The notes under the pieces: generated by a model
Seen by the model: the letters and a program-made list of their open reading frames with translations, nothing else
The model's database searches: none
What the model was told of the DNA's origin: nothing
DNA from: Metallyticus violacea
Taxonomy: Eukaryota; Arthropoda; Insecta; Mantodea; Metallyticidae
DNA: 64,000 nucleotides
Direction: 5' to 3'
NCBI GenBank assembly: GCA_030762175.1
Contig: CM060842.1
Coordinates: forward strand, 70,359,501 to 70,423,500
Program-made: the position numbers and the translations under genes
Shown here: one piece after another, positions 11,701 to 21,800 of the stretch
Layout of the letters: every line of letters starts with the position of its first letter
Numbering within the stretch: the first letter of the stretch is position 1

Positions 11701-12469
11701 TACTTAATTTGTAGAACCATTGTTCAAAATAATATAGACTAAACTTAATTATATACTACTGAATTATTCTTCTATAGCAACTATTAATGCACTGTTATAC
11801 CTCTGAGAATGACATGATTTCAAAGTAGAAAAGATTATTATTTACCTACCAGTTTGTGTATAAGCAAGATACAGTGGTCCTTTATCTACTGGTGTTAATT
11901 TTACCTTTCCATGTATTACATTGTATGCCCTGGATGCATCACATTCATTTTGAAATATTACAAAAGAGTATGACTTTCCAGGTAACATGATTATTTGTGT
12001 CACAGTGCCATATGGCATGCATAGCTGTAGTAATTGCTCTTGCTGCAAACCAGTGACAAGTCCAGCATTTGTTATCATAATGTGCTGTAAGTAAAAGAGA
12101 TTTTAGATCCACACATCAATATGGGCTAAATCAAAATAGCTAGATCCACACATCAATAAAGTCTAAACGACAGAAAAAAATATTGTACACTAGATGCCTC
12201 AAAGGTGCAACCTAACTAATTCTTTGGTACCCTAGATATGCAATATAATATCACTACATCGTATTCACTGACTGAAAGCCGTACTTTGGCCTTCGATATC
12301 ACATTTTCCTATACAACATGCTTACAAACAAACGTGAGATTCAGAATAGTATTCATACCTTTGTGGGTGTATCAGAACAGTAAATGCCAGTTTCTCGGAA
12401 TAATACATTTTTAGCTTTGTTTTGCTTTTTGGTGGCTTTTTTCTCCGAATGTTTCACATTCTTTTCCAT
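5582..12469 (-). CDS. ALKBH8: ALKBH8, tRNA wobble-uridine methyltransferase/hydroxylase (5' part, exons 1-8)
   Basis: Eight minus-strand exons join in frame to 464 residues. Domain order is: a short basic N terminus (1-37); an RRM (about 38-115); an AlkB-type 2-oxoglutarate/Fe(II) dioxygenase with HxD (H232, D234), the distal His in SHGI (H286) and RTSFTFR (R311, R317) for cosubstrate binding; a cysteine cluster CDCDYHEYC (C324, C326, C332); then a Trm9-type methyltransferase with the SAM loop DVGCGNG (397-403), GCDYS and IAVIHHLAT. This order is diagnostic of ALKBH8, which is known to make mcm5U and hydroxylated mcm5U at tRNA position 34. Exons are 111, 235, 132, 204, 160, 244, 156 and 150 nt, all GT-AG. 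The end of the methyltransferase was not found between 5581 and 1 and probably lies beyond the window. Confidence 0.96.
6249..6404 (-). CDS. ALKBH8: ALKBH8 exon 7 (SAM-binding loop)
   Basis: Acceptor ATTTTAG, 52 codons, donor GTAAGT. Encodes [20 protein letters not shown] and [16 protein letters not shown]. This is the Trm9-type methyltransferase start and motif I. Confidence 0.96.
6458..7109 (+). mobile_element. mariner-like internal-deletion derivative flanked by TA
   Basis: Terminal inverted repeats CAGAGGGTGTCAAA and TTTGGCATCCTCTG are flanked by TA. Inside, one frame (about 6730-6970) fuses the transposase N-terminal helix-turn-helix ([20 protein letters not shown]) directly to the C terminus ([20 protein letters not shown]... 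GHFEQLL), losing the catalytic core at the TEP/L junction. Two in-frame stops. A 97-bp tandem duplication covers about 6554-6726. It sits in ALKBH8 intron 6. Confidence 0.82.
7680..7890 (-). mobile_element. Degenerate tRNA-derived SINE
   Basis: Reverse strand has a B-box-like GGGTCCAATTCC followed by a TTTTTTCAGGGGTTTTCCCT body, as in tRNA SINEs of arthropods. The A box is poor. Confidence 0.45.
7891..8507. other. ALKBH8 intron 6 sequence, unclassified
   Basis: Higher GC than its surroundings (about 8020-8500), so possibly an old repeat, but no coding frame, TIR or tRNA-like head was recognised. Confidence 0.4.
8523..8721. mobile_element. Palindromic Penelope-terminus insertion with 15-bp TSD
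   Basis: Inverted arms of about 58 bp surround a 12-bp centre. The insert is flanked by exact ACATCTCCCAGATGA (8508-8522, 8722-8736). The centre holds GAAACCGGTC, the hammerhead 3' half with stem III AC..GT. The arms share GTGAAGCATAAGAGTGTTTAG with the PLE termini at 56.0 and 57.5 kb. CACAGTGAAGC at 8577 is the tail motif. Confidence 0.8.
8969..8981 (+). repeat. Poly-G tract (13 G)
   Basis: Uninterrupted run of 13 G in ALKBH8 intron 6. Similar G/C runs occur at 23235, 41983 and 49566. Confidence 0.9.
9243..9486 (-). CDS. ALKBH8: ALKBH8 exon 6 (distal His, 2OG arginines, Cys cluster)
   Basis: Begins by completing Arg281, then [31 protein letters not shown] and ends MHVHK before GTAGGT. It holds the second iron His, the R-x5-R motif that binds 2-oxoglutarate, and the C-x-C-x5-C cluster. 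Confidence 0.95.
9907..10185 (+). mobile_element. LINE 3' end and 3' UTR
   Basis: Encodes [20 protein letters not shown] then a stop, the typical C terminus of CR1/jockey-like ORF2. The following 200 bp match, in reverse, the 3' UTR at about 17520-17200, including GTACATCCATGCAAG and AGTGGAAGAA near the end. Confidence 0.65.
10577..10736 (-). CDS. ALKBH8: ALKBH8 exon 5 (Fe-binding HxD)
   Basis: Encodes [20 protein letters not shown], then VVMDFKH and [17 protein letters not shown] is the HxD iron motif. Acceptor ACCAG at 10737, donor GTAAAA; phases 2/2 fit both neighbours. Confidence 0.95.
11015..11218 (-). CDS. ALKBH8: ALKBH8 exon 4
   Basis: Acceptor TTAGCAG, donor GTAACA after CAAG. Encodes [20 protein letters not shown] and [25 protein letters not shown] and NQY..GQG are signature ALKBH8 dioxygenase blocks. 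Confidence 0.95.
11334..11465 (-). CDS. ALKBH8: ALKBH8 exon 3
   Basis: Acceptor TGTTTAG, donor GTATTG. Completes Val116, then [20 protein letters not shown] and [12 protein letters not shown]. This is the RRM-AlkB linker and the first AlkB helix ('PPGL...EEII'). Confidence 0.92.
11540..11745 (+). mobile_element. LINE 3' UTR fragment
   Basis: Shares TGACAAGTTCTATGTTTGTA and GGTCTCTGTGACTGCT with LINE 3' UTRs at 14850 (minus strand) and 21980 (plus strand). Lies in ALKBH8 intron 2. No coding part. Confidence 0.5.
11850..12084 (-). CDS. ALKBH8: ALKBH8 exon 2 (RRM)
   Basis: Acceptor CTTACAG; reads [18 protein letters not shown], then [20 protein letters not shown] (RNP1-like) and LYLAYTQT. Two overlapping donors exist (GTAGGT and GTAAAT). 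Only the first, ending the exon at 11850 in phase 1, keeps frame with exon 3. Confidence 0.93.
12359..12469 (-). CDS. ALKBH8: ALKBH8 exon 1 (start codon)
   Basis: ATG at 12469-12467 in good context (A at -3, G at +4). Thirty-seven codons, lysine-rich ([20 protein letters not shown]), ending DTPTK in phase 0 before GTATGA. Resembles the basic N terminus of animal ALKBH8. Confidence 0.92.
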
Positions 12470-12758
12470 TTTACTACAGCCTCAGTCAAAGGCGCTTATT
12501 GTTCCCTTAACAACCATATTGCTCATAATGACGCCGTTGCTATAGCAACCACAATTTTAGTATAAAAAATTTAAAGGTTCTTAAATTCAAAGAAAATTTT
12601 ATATTGTAGGGTGTTTAATGTGGATACATAATTACAGAAACTTAATGTCCATTACTGCAGTTTATAGAATAGAAATAAAAAGATTTACGCTCTTACGTAT
12701 TCGTAGAAGATTAGTTTGGCACCACTGCCGTGGACTTCTACGTGATTGTTTAGGCAAT
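12470..12758. promoter_or_regulatory. Bidirectional promoter / 5' UTRs of ALKBH8 and THOC2
   Basis: Only 289 bp separate the two divergent start codons, so both genes must start transcription within or next to this interval. It is unusually GC-containing for the window (an ACGCCGTTGC core) and holds an X-box-like palindrome. No TATA box is clearly placed. The transcription start sites cannot be read from sequence. Confidence 0.75.
12536..12549. promoter_or_regulatory. RFX X-box-like palindrome
   Basis: GTTGCTATAGCAAC is a perfect 14-bp palindrome matching the RFX X-box consensus GTHNYYATRRNAAC. It follows TGACGCC, a half CRE-like element, at 12529-12535. Binding is inferred. Confidence 0.6.
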
Positions 12759-12823
12759 ATGGAAGTAGATATTTTGAGTCCAGAAATTTGGAAAGGATGG
12801 GACAGGCAGGGAAAAACAGAGTT
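12759..12823 (+). CDS. THOC2: THOC2 exon 1 (residues 1-22, start codon)
   Basis: Starts at an ATG in strong Kozak-like context (A at -3, G at +4). Encodes [21 protein letters not shown] plus two bases of a Phe codon, followed by the donor GTAAGT at 12824. The W..W...G..EF pattern matches the N terminus of THOC2. Phase 2 fits exon 2. Confidence 0.93.
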
Positions 12824-15800
12824 GTAAGTTGTTTTGTGGTAAACGTATCTTTCATTAAAGCTTTGCCCTATACCTATTCTACATCTGTAGTTTCCATATT
12901 AACATTCTTCTGTTGTAGAAAAATAAGCATACGTAGTACTCGAGCGTTGCGGCATCAACGCGGGATTTGAGTTACAATTATTAAAACAAACAAATCATCC
13001 TGAAATGATTTCTATTCCCTTGTATTGGATACTATTAAGTGCTCTTACTTTTAGAAATGGTTCTAGCACTTGTCTAAGTATACCCTTAATGCGTACAGAA
13101 TAAGGAATCTTTCATCTTATTGTTGTTGCAATATTGATCTTCAGGAATTTTCTGTTACAGTACCTTACTTTGACCAGTGTTCTAAAACTATGTTAACCCC
13201 TTTTATCAACACCCATGCTGAGAATGTAATTAAAAATAAAACACAATAAATTGCATCATTTGATTTCACTGTAGTTCTATTTTGAACGCATTAAATGGTA
13301 ATGAGTTTGTTATAATAAGAGCCGTAGTGGAAATGGACTATATTTAAAGTTTATGCATTATCATGGACACTTCACACTCATAAAGCAACATACCAAGTCT
13401 GTGAAGTTAAGAGCATGTCATTATGCCCCACCTAATTGTGTATGACTGAATATTTAATGGTTATTAACTAATAAACATATTCTAGGCCATTGTGCTTTCT
13501 GCCAAGGAGTAAAGGCTATAATTTGCACACTGTTAGGAAGAAGTTTTAGATAAACAAGATTGGGTTGCTTTAGGTAATTTGTTTTTGTTTCCAAGAACTC
13601 TTGCCAGAATGTATGCAGATTGCTAAGTCCAAAGGAGATACCGTGCTCATGCCAGTAGCAAACAGATTGAAAGATATCGAGTATTGTAATGGAGCCAACA
13701 TAGGAAAAAAATATTACGAACTATTACAGGAACACCCCTACAACTGTGCAACATACGTTTGCAGCAGCAAATGATAGTAATTAAAAGGCGGGCAGTTTTG
13801 AAAATACCAGCCCATATTCCTTTGTCTCCTTTATTTCTTGACTGAGTAAAAATCTTGTAAGCCACTGTTATCAAAAACTCATCAATCACTCAGAAAACGA
13901 AATAAAGGCTACGTAGAATATAATAAAATAAGCAATGGTTAAACATTTGTAACAAGAAGATACGATAATCTTAAGCATTAACGATCTAGAGATACAACAC
14001 CCTACAGATGTAGCAAATGTGTCTAAGGATTACTTTCTTAATGTAACAAAAAATTTAAATTTATACTCTGGTATATAAGAGATGCATTAAGGATTTTTCA
14101 ATCCTTTCCCAGTCAAAATAATAATTCAAACTAAGTACCACTACTCCACTAAAAATTAGTAATATCAATAGAAAACTAAAATCAAAAAACTCTTTCAGCT
14201 ATGATGAAATTAATGACAAAGTTATAAAGGCATGTGTAAAGAAAATTAGCACTTCTCTTAGTCATTTGTGTAATGACTCACTAACATCTGGGTATTTCTT
14301 GAAAGGCTAAAATATTCACTAGTGAAGCCTCTGTTCAAAAAGGGAGGAAAGGAAAATGTAATTATAGACCTTTAGCTATTTCACCTACATTTTATTAGGT
14401 GTTTGAGAAAGTAATGCACAATAGACTTTACCATTATCTTGAAAATAATAGTATTGCATTTAAAATCAGTTTGGTTTTAGGAAAGAATTTCAATGAAAAA
14501 TGCAATCTTTAAACTCACTTATCAAATTTTAAAATTCAGTAAATAAAGTACACACAAGAAGAATTTTTTGTGATTTATCAAAGGCTTTTAATTATGTCAA
14601 TCATGAAATTCTGATAAATATATTACCTTTAAATGAGGTAAAAAACCAATATTTAAAATGATTTATATCTTACCTTGACAAAAAGGAAACAAAATGAAGA
14701 AATAACATTTCCCTTTAAAAATAAAAGCAATACTTCATAGAGCGGAATGATTAAACATAGAGTGCTTCGAGGTTCTGTTCTGGGCCCTCTTCTTTTTTTG
14801 ATATAATTTAGTTTAGTTATTCATGAAGCAGTTACAGAGACCTACAAACATAGAACTTGTCATATACAATTATCACAGTAGCACACAACATTTATAAAAA
14901 AATGTTTTGTATATCTACATAAACAGTTAACAGTAAAAATGAAAAAGAACACCTATAATCACTCAACAAAACAGCAAAAATAGAGAAGCAGAATAGACAA
15001 ATTACTATATACATGTTTACATATGCATTGATATAAAATTATTGCTGTGTTTTTAATTCAGTATATTATATTTTGTCACATATTCCTTTACAGAATAATA
15101 GGCCCTTTTTACATAGGTATTTTCTAAGAGCAGATTTAAAGGAATTATTATTATTTATTAAGGCTTTTAAGCTAGAGGGAAGAGCATTTATACTAAAATA
15201 CATTCATAATAAACTCCTTTTTGATGGCAGGAAAGTGTTGAAGCCGGTCTATGTAAATTTACTTTTTTTCAACTATTCTTGTCTATTGTATATTCTGATT
15301 TAGAACATTTTTTTTTATTTCTTATATTAAAGTTCATGAGAGATATATTCACAAGGAAGAGTTAAAATTTCAAATTGCCTAAAGAAGTTCTACGTGAATG
15401 CCTGCTACGTGTACCAGCAATCATCCATATGACTTTTTTCTGTAATAGGAAGACACATTAACTTTTAACTGAATTTCCCCAAAATATTTGACTACATTTC
15501 ACTATTGAGTTGAAATAAGCATAATAAACTAGTTTTAAAGTGTTAATTGACTCCAGCATTACTAATGCAGGTATTGCATAGCATGAACTGCTGAGTTTAG
15601 GTATGATAAGTTCAATGTAATCTTTCCAATACAGATGGCTATCAATTATTAAACCAAGGAATTCAATATATTTGGTTTGTAAAAGTACAGTTATAATATC
15701 ATACCTGTAATTGTGGACCTGGAGATGTATGAATGATGAATTTCATAACATTTGTTTTACCTAGATTTAGAGAAAATTTTCTTGCTTTGTACCATACATA

Positions 15801-18800
15801 GAAAGAACTCAGAACCATATTTAGTTTAATAGCACAATCATAATCGCTATTTCCATTTATCAATTGCTTGTGTCATCTGCAATTAGAACAGTTTTTCCTA
15901 CATCTTGGATAGATAAGGAAAGATCATTTGTATATGTCGGAAAAAGAAGATAGCCCAGAACAGATCCTCGAGGCACTCTATGGTTAATCATTCCCCACTC
16001 TGATGCATTGTTATTATTTTAAAGGGACAATTTATTACTACTTTTTGTTTCCTTTTGTCAAGGTAGGATATAAACTATTTTAAATATTGGTTTTTTATTC
16101 CATATAAAGCTAATTTATGTATCAGAGTTCCATGATTGACACAATTGAAAGCCTTTGCTAAATCACAAAATGTTACTCCTACATGAACTCTTTCTTTAAA
16201 TGCAGTTAAACTTTCATTAGTGAGTTTATAGATTGCATTTTCTATTGAAATTCCTTTTGTAAAGAAAACTGATTATTAACTAGAATATTGTTACTTTCAG
16301 GGTAGTTGGTAAAGCCTATTGTATATTACTTTCTCAAACACCTTAGAAAATATAAGTGAAATAGCTATAGGTCTATAATTAGAGACATTTATCTTTTCTC
16401 CCTTTTTGAAGAGAGGCATCACTATTGAATATTTTAGCCATCAGGAAATGCACCTGATGTTAAAGACTCATTATGCAAGTGACTAAGGGGGGTACTAATT
16501 TCCTTTGCACAGGCCTATATGGCTTTGCTGTTAATCTCATCATAGCCAGAAGAGCTTTTTGATTTTTAGTTTTCTGATGATATTACTAATTTCTGGTGGA
16601 GTAGTGTGGTACATGGTTTGAATTCTTTATTTTGACTGGGAATTGATGATTGTAAAATCCTTAATGCATCTCTTTTATCACCAGAGTATAAATTTAAAGT
16701 TTTTGTTACATTAAGAAAGTAACCATTAAACACAATTGCTACATCTGCAGGTTGTTGTATGTCTTGATTGTTAATGCTTAAGATTGTTACATCATCTTTT
16801 TGCAAATTTTTGCCTGTTTCTTGTTTTATTATATTTCAACTAGTTTTTATTTTGCTTTTTGACTGATTGATAAGTGTTTGATAATGGAGGCTTTTTGCTA
16901 CTTTTACAACTTTCCTAAGTATCTTACAATACTTTTTAAAATGTATTTTTAATTTAGGGTCTTTACGGAGGTTTAGTTCATTATATTATTGTCTTTTATT
17001 TAGACAGTGGTATAATTGTCTAAAATGATCTCTCCTTATCTATCCAAGAGGTAGGTAATAATTACTGTACTATTTGCAGGTGACACAAGCATATTGACAA
17101 ATGGAAATAGCCTCAGTGAATTAAATCTAGTTTTGAACTCCTTTTATGTATGGTTCAAAACAAACAAATTGTCTCTAAATGTAGATAAAATTTATTTATA
17201 CTGACAAGAGTCTTAGGGCCTTTTCTTCTTCCACTGAACCAGGCTTACATGGATGTACATAATATTAAAATGCAACATTAGTTAAAAACTAAACAAAGAA
17301 CAATGTGTAATAGTAACTGTAAACACAATATATTAGTTATAGTCATTGTCAATACAGATCATATTTAGCAATTACATAAAAATTAAGTGAAATAGATTAA
17401 GTATATGGCTACTAAAATGAGTATAATATAATATTTTGTTTTAAAGCTAAAATTTTGTATGGATATTTGTTAAGTACTCTCTCTTTTTTTTTTTTAATTC
17501 TAATTTTTAAACATATGGGCATATATAAGGTATAGATTTAGAACAAACAAAATTAAATATAATCAATTATATTTATGATATTTATATTTCACAACTTATA
17601 ATCATAATTGTTAGAAAGTAGTTACATATTCTTCAATTAAATAAAAACAGTATTATAATAGCAATTCTTTAACTTTGCATTTAAATGTAGTTTCTGAGAT
17701 GGTATTTAACATTATCAGGTAGCTTATTGTATAATATAATTCCAGAATGTCTTATACTTTTGCTGAATAATGAAGTATTATGTGTAATTATACCCATTTT
17801 ATGGCTATTTCTTTTGTGATAGCTGTGCTTTTCACAATTAGTCCGAAAGTATCCGCCTATTTTCAAACAAATGTCATAACTTCTAATATATATATAAATT
17901 AACACTAATAATAAAAGTAGATAAAGATAAAACACAGAGAAAGAGTCACACTTGAAATTGCTATATTTCGAACTACTGCGAGTTCTTCAATGGCAAGAAG
18001 CTAGACAAGTGAAGGTGATAAAAGTAAATATTGAGTAATATATATATATATATATGCAAGTAAGTGGTAATATGTGGAGATTTCAGATTAAATTGTTACA
18101 GGAATCCCTTTGTTTCTTCCCCATTATTATTCTAATTACTCATTTTTTAATTTTGAAAATTATATTTTCTTTATCACAGTTACCCCAAATTATCACACTA
18201 AATTTTAATGAATTGTTAAAATTTGCAAAGTATAGATTCATCAATTCAAGTTTGCAATATTTTGATAGATCTAAATATAAATCAAAGCTGGCTTAACTTA
18301 GATGCCAGTTTTTCAACATACTTGCTCCATTTCAGATGTTCATCAATCCATACACCCAGGAATTTACTAGTGGATTTATAGTGCACCAATTCATTTTCTG
18401 ATTTTATTTGTGGCTTATGAGAATTGGTATTTTGAACATGAGATGGCTACAGATTTATTCTATGTATTATTAACTTATTTTGTACAAACCATTCCTGCAC
18501 TCTTTGTTCTAAAATCAATATGTCTGTTTTAATATCTTTATCACCATCCTCCATATCTATGGATGTATCATCAGCAAACAATACAATCTTATTTGAATGT
18601 AGATAGTTTACTAAATCATTTATGGATAGTAATATTAAAAAAAGGCCCTAAAACTGAACCTTGGGGAACTCTATAAGTTAAATATTTTGTATCAACTCTA
18701 TACACTTCAGATGTATGATTATAGAAATTTGTTTGTACTACTTCAACTAGTTGTTCACATTGAGATATATATATTATTTAAGCCAGCAGTTTGCTAAACC

Positions 18801-21800
18801 CTTATACCAAAGCATTCCAATTTTTTTAGCATTATCTATGATTGGCTAGCTCAAAAGCTTTGGAAAGATCTAGAAACATTTGGACATTATATTCTTTTTT
18901 TTTATCTAATGAGCTGTAACAGTGTTTAAAATTTAAATATGGATGTCTGAATTAATTTATCTTTTATGAACCCATTTTGTGCTGCAGATAACGTATGTTT
19001 TTGAATAAATTTGAGGTATTTATCATACATAGTTTTTTCTGGTATTTTTTAAACAGAAGACAATATTCCTATTGGCCTATAATTTTCACTTTTATTCTTA
19101 TTACCCTTTTTAAATTTTTCATACACTCGGGAAACACACCTATTGAAAAAGAAGCATTGATCAAATAGAATAGACGTGCAACAAAATACTTATAACAGTT
19201 TTTAAAAATATAATTAGGAATTTCATCTACTCAATGGAAGGTTTTACTTTTTATGTTCATTATTTTACTCACTTCACTAGCTATAACCGGATAAAGGTAT
19301 AATGTATTTACATTCTTAAGGACTTGTTTACTTGTCCAAGGTGTTTTGTGTTTATGGGAAAGATCATTAATTATCTTGTAATCTTAAAAGAAGTTAGGAA
19401 CAGTGAAGTTGTTACATATACAAATGAGTCAGTATTAGGTGACACTAAAACGGAGTGCCCCAGCTGAAGATGAGAGCAAATGCTCTTGAAACATGTTCTG
19501 AAGAATTAACCAGTTAGTGAAGTTTTAGCATTACCTAATATTGACTCATTTGTATATCATTAATTATGTTCCCAAAATAATCATTAAATGATTTTGCCAC
19601 TTCTTTTGGGTGCGAGATAAGCTTGCCTTCCTTATTCCTAATGCTAGGTTTCTGTTTTCTTGAGCTAATTTGTAACTCTTTATTCATTATCTGCCACATA
19701 GTTTTTGTTATGTTGTTGAAACTTTGTATGGTATTGTTTTACAGCTATCAGAACCTGTTTGTATACCTTTTTATACTTATTAAAATATGGTTTAAAACTC
19801 TCTAAATTTGTGGTTTTGTTAAGTTCATTAAGAAGTTTTAGCCTTCTAGATGATTTTGTTAGCCATGCCCTGGACTTTCCCCCTAATTTTATTCACTTTT
19901 TTGGTATCGTAGCATCAAGATAATATGTTATTAGATTAGCAATTGTTTTGAGGGCATCATTTATGTACACTTCCTCATATACTTTTCCCATGTTTCATTT
20001 TTTAATAGATCTCCAAATACATTTAAATTATTGCTCTATAAATATGTACTATTCTATACTCATATCTCTTTTCATATTTACAAGTATTCAGAACAATTTC
20101 AAACTTTTGTGCTCTGTCATCAGAAAAATCTGTTTCTACTACTGTAATGTTTTACACCTTAAAACGACCTTGCTCTATTAATGTTTGGCCAGTGATAGTT
20201 GCTGAGTGGGATATCATCCTAGTGGGTATATTTATGACGGGCATTAGTTATAGAGTAACTAAATTTTTGCATTATTTTTCCTATTTTGCTGGGGAAGTCT
20301 CCTATTATGACAATATCTTGAGCCGGTTTCAAGTTAAATCACTAGAATGGCTCTTAGACTCAGTATTAATATGTTTATACTGCCATCTAATGCCCTATAA
20401 AAGCAAATAATAACCATGTTGTATTTAGTTATTTCTATTACACTGGCCTCAAAGTGTGATTCAATATTTTCAACTCTTATCTTTGGTATCTCTCTAATTT
20501 TTAAATTTGCTTTAGTTAGTATACATAAGCCAACGTGATTTTTACTAGATCTACAGTAGTGTGATGCAATTTATAATTATCAAGACTTAGGAACAGAATT
20601 TTATTACTTTAGCCAATACTCAGAAAAGCAGATTAAATCAAGGGCGAATTCACCAGAATCAAGCAACATTTCAAAGGATAATTTCTTGTTTTTAAAGCTC
20701 TGTACATTTTTATGTAAAATCCTTATTGTATTTTCTGCTGTCTTGGCTTGACTTTTTTACCTTTTACAGTTTGAGGAAACTGTTTGCTACTTACCATAAA
20801 TCTATTGCATAATGATGTAACTGTATCACTTTCTAAACTACCAGTTAGTTTAAAACAAATTTTATATAATTCATCACTCACAGGTCTCAATTACAGTTAG
20901 GATATTCTAAAATATACTTCTACAATAAAAAATATTAAATTCTTTGGTATAAGAATTGATAACCATCTGAATTGAGAAGTTACATCAATCATATCGAATC
21001 TAAACTATTAATTTTGGAATCGGTTAAGACTTTAAAATTACTTTATTGTGTCAATTTCAACTTAACAATGAAATATGGTCTAATATTTTGAGGAAACTCA
21101 GTTAAAAGTTAACAAGTCTTCCTATTGCAGAAAAAAGCCCTATAAATAAGAGCTGGCACACATAGCAGACATTTATGCAGAAACCTCTTTAGACAATTTG
21201 AAATTTAACTCTTCCATGTAAATATATATTATCCTTCATGAATTTGTATATAAGAAATACAGAAAAATTTGTGCAAAACCAAAATATACATGACAAGAAT
21301 ACTAGACAAAAAGCAAATCTACAAGATCCTGCCATCAAAAAGGAATGCATTTAGTAGAAAACGTTTTTCTCTCTCGCCTAAAAGCCTTAATAAATAGCTT
21401 TTTTCATTAGATTTATTTATGGACACTCTTTAACATCTTGGGTCATCAGCATTCAGGGCATGAAACAGCCGACAAATTTTGCTCAGAGGCCTCTTTTTTT
21501 CGGGCTTGAGGTTCTTTATCGTGCCTTAAATGTACGACATGGGACCCATGACTTTACTTTCCTTCTGAAGGAAGCCATACTAAGGTTTTTTGCACCCGAA
21601 AAAAATCCATCGGTCCTGGCCGGGATCGAACTGGTGATCTTGGGTTTAGGAGGCAAGTATGGTAACCACTACACCACCACCACTTAATAAACAATTCTTC
21701 AAGCTCTCATAAAATACCTGTGTAAAAAGTCTTATTATTCTGTAAAGGAATATATGAGTGACAAAATATAGAGCTTTTAAAACACTAATGATTTTATATC

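Larger units (their letters stand above)
17200..20720 (-). mobile_element. LINE, long degenerate ORF2 (endonuclease to 3' UTR)
   Basis: Minus strand, 5' to 3': endonuclease pieces near 20600-20280 ([30 protein letters not shown]), RT motifs near 18880-18550 ([39 protein letters not shown]), [18 protein letters not shown] near 18350, C terminus at 17860-17700 ([20 protein letters not shown]), then 3' UTR. Many frameshifts. Split at 19375-19556 by a Penelope-terminus insertion. Confidence 0.8.

Noticed and set aside
12618..12758. Upstream in-frame ATG extending THOC2 by 47 residues
   Set aside because: Weak start context, residues unlike any THOC2, and a strong, homology-supported ATG at 12759. 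Treated as 5' UTR.
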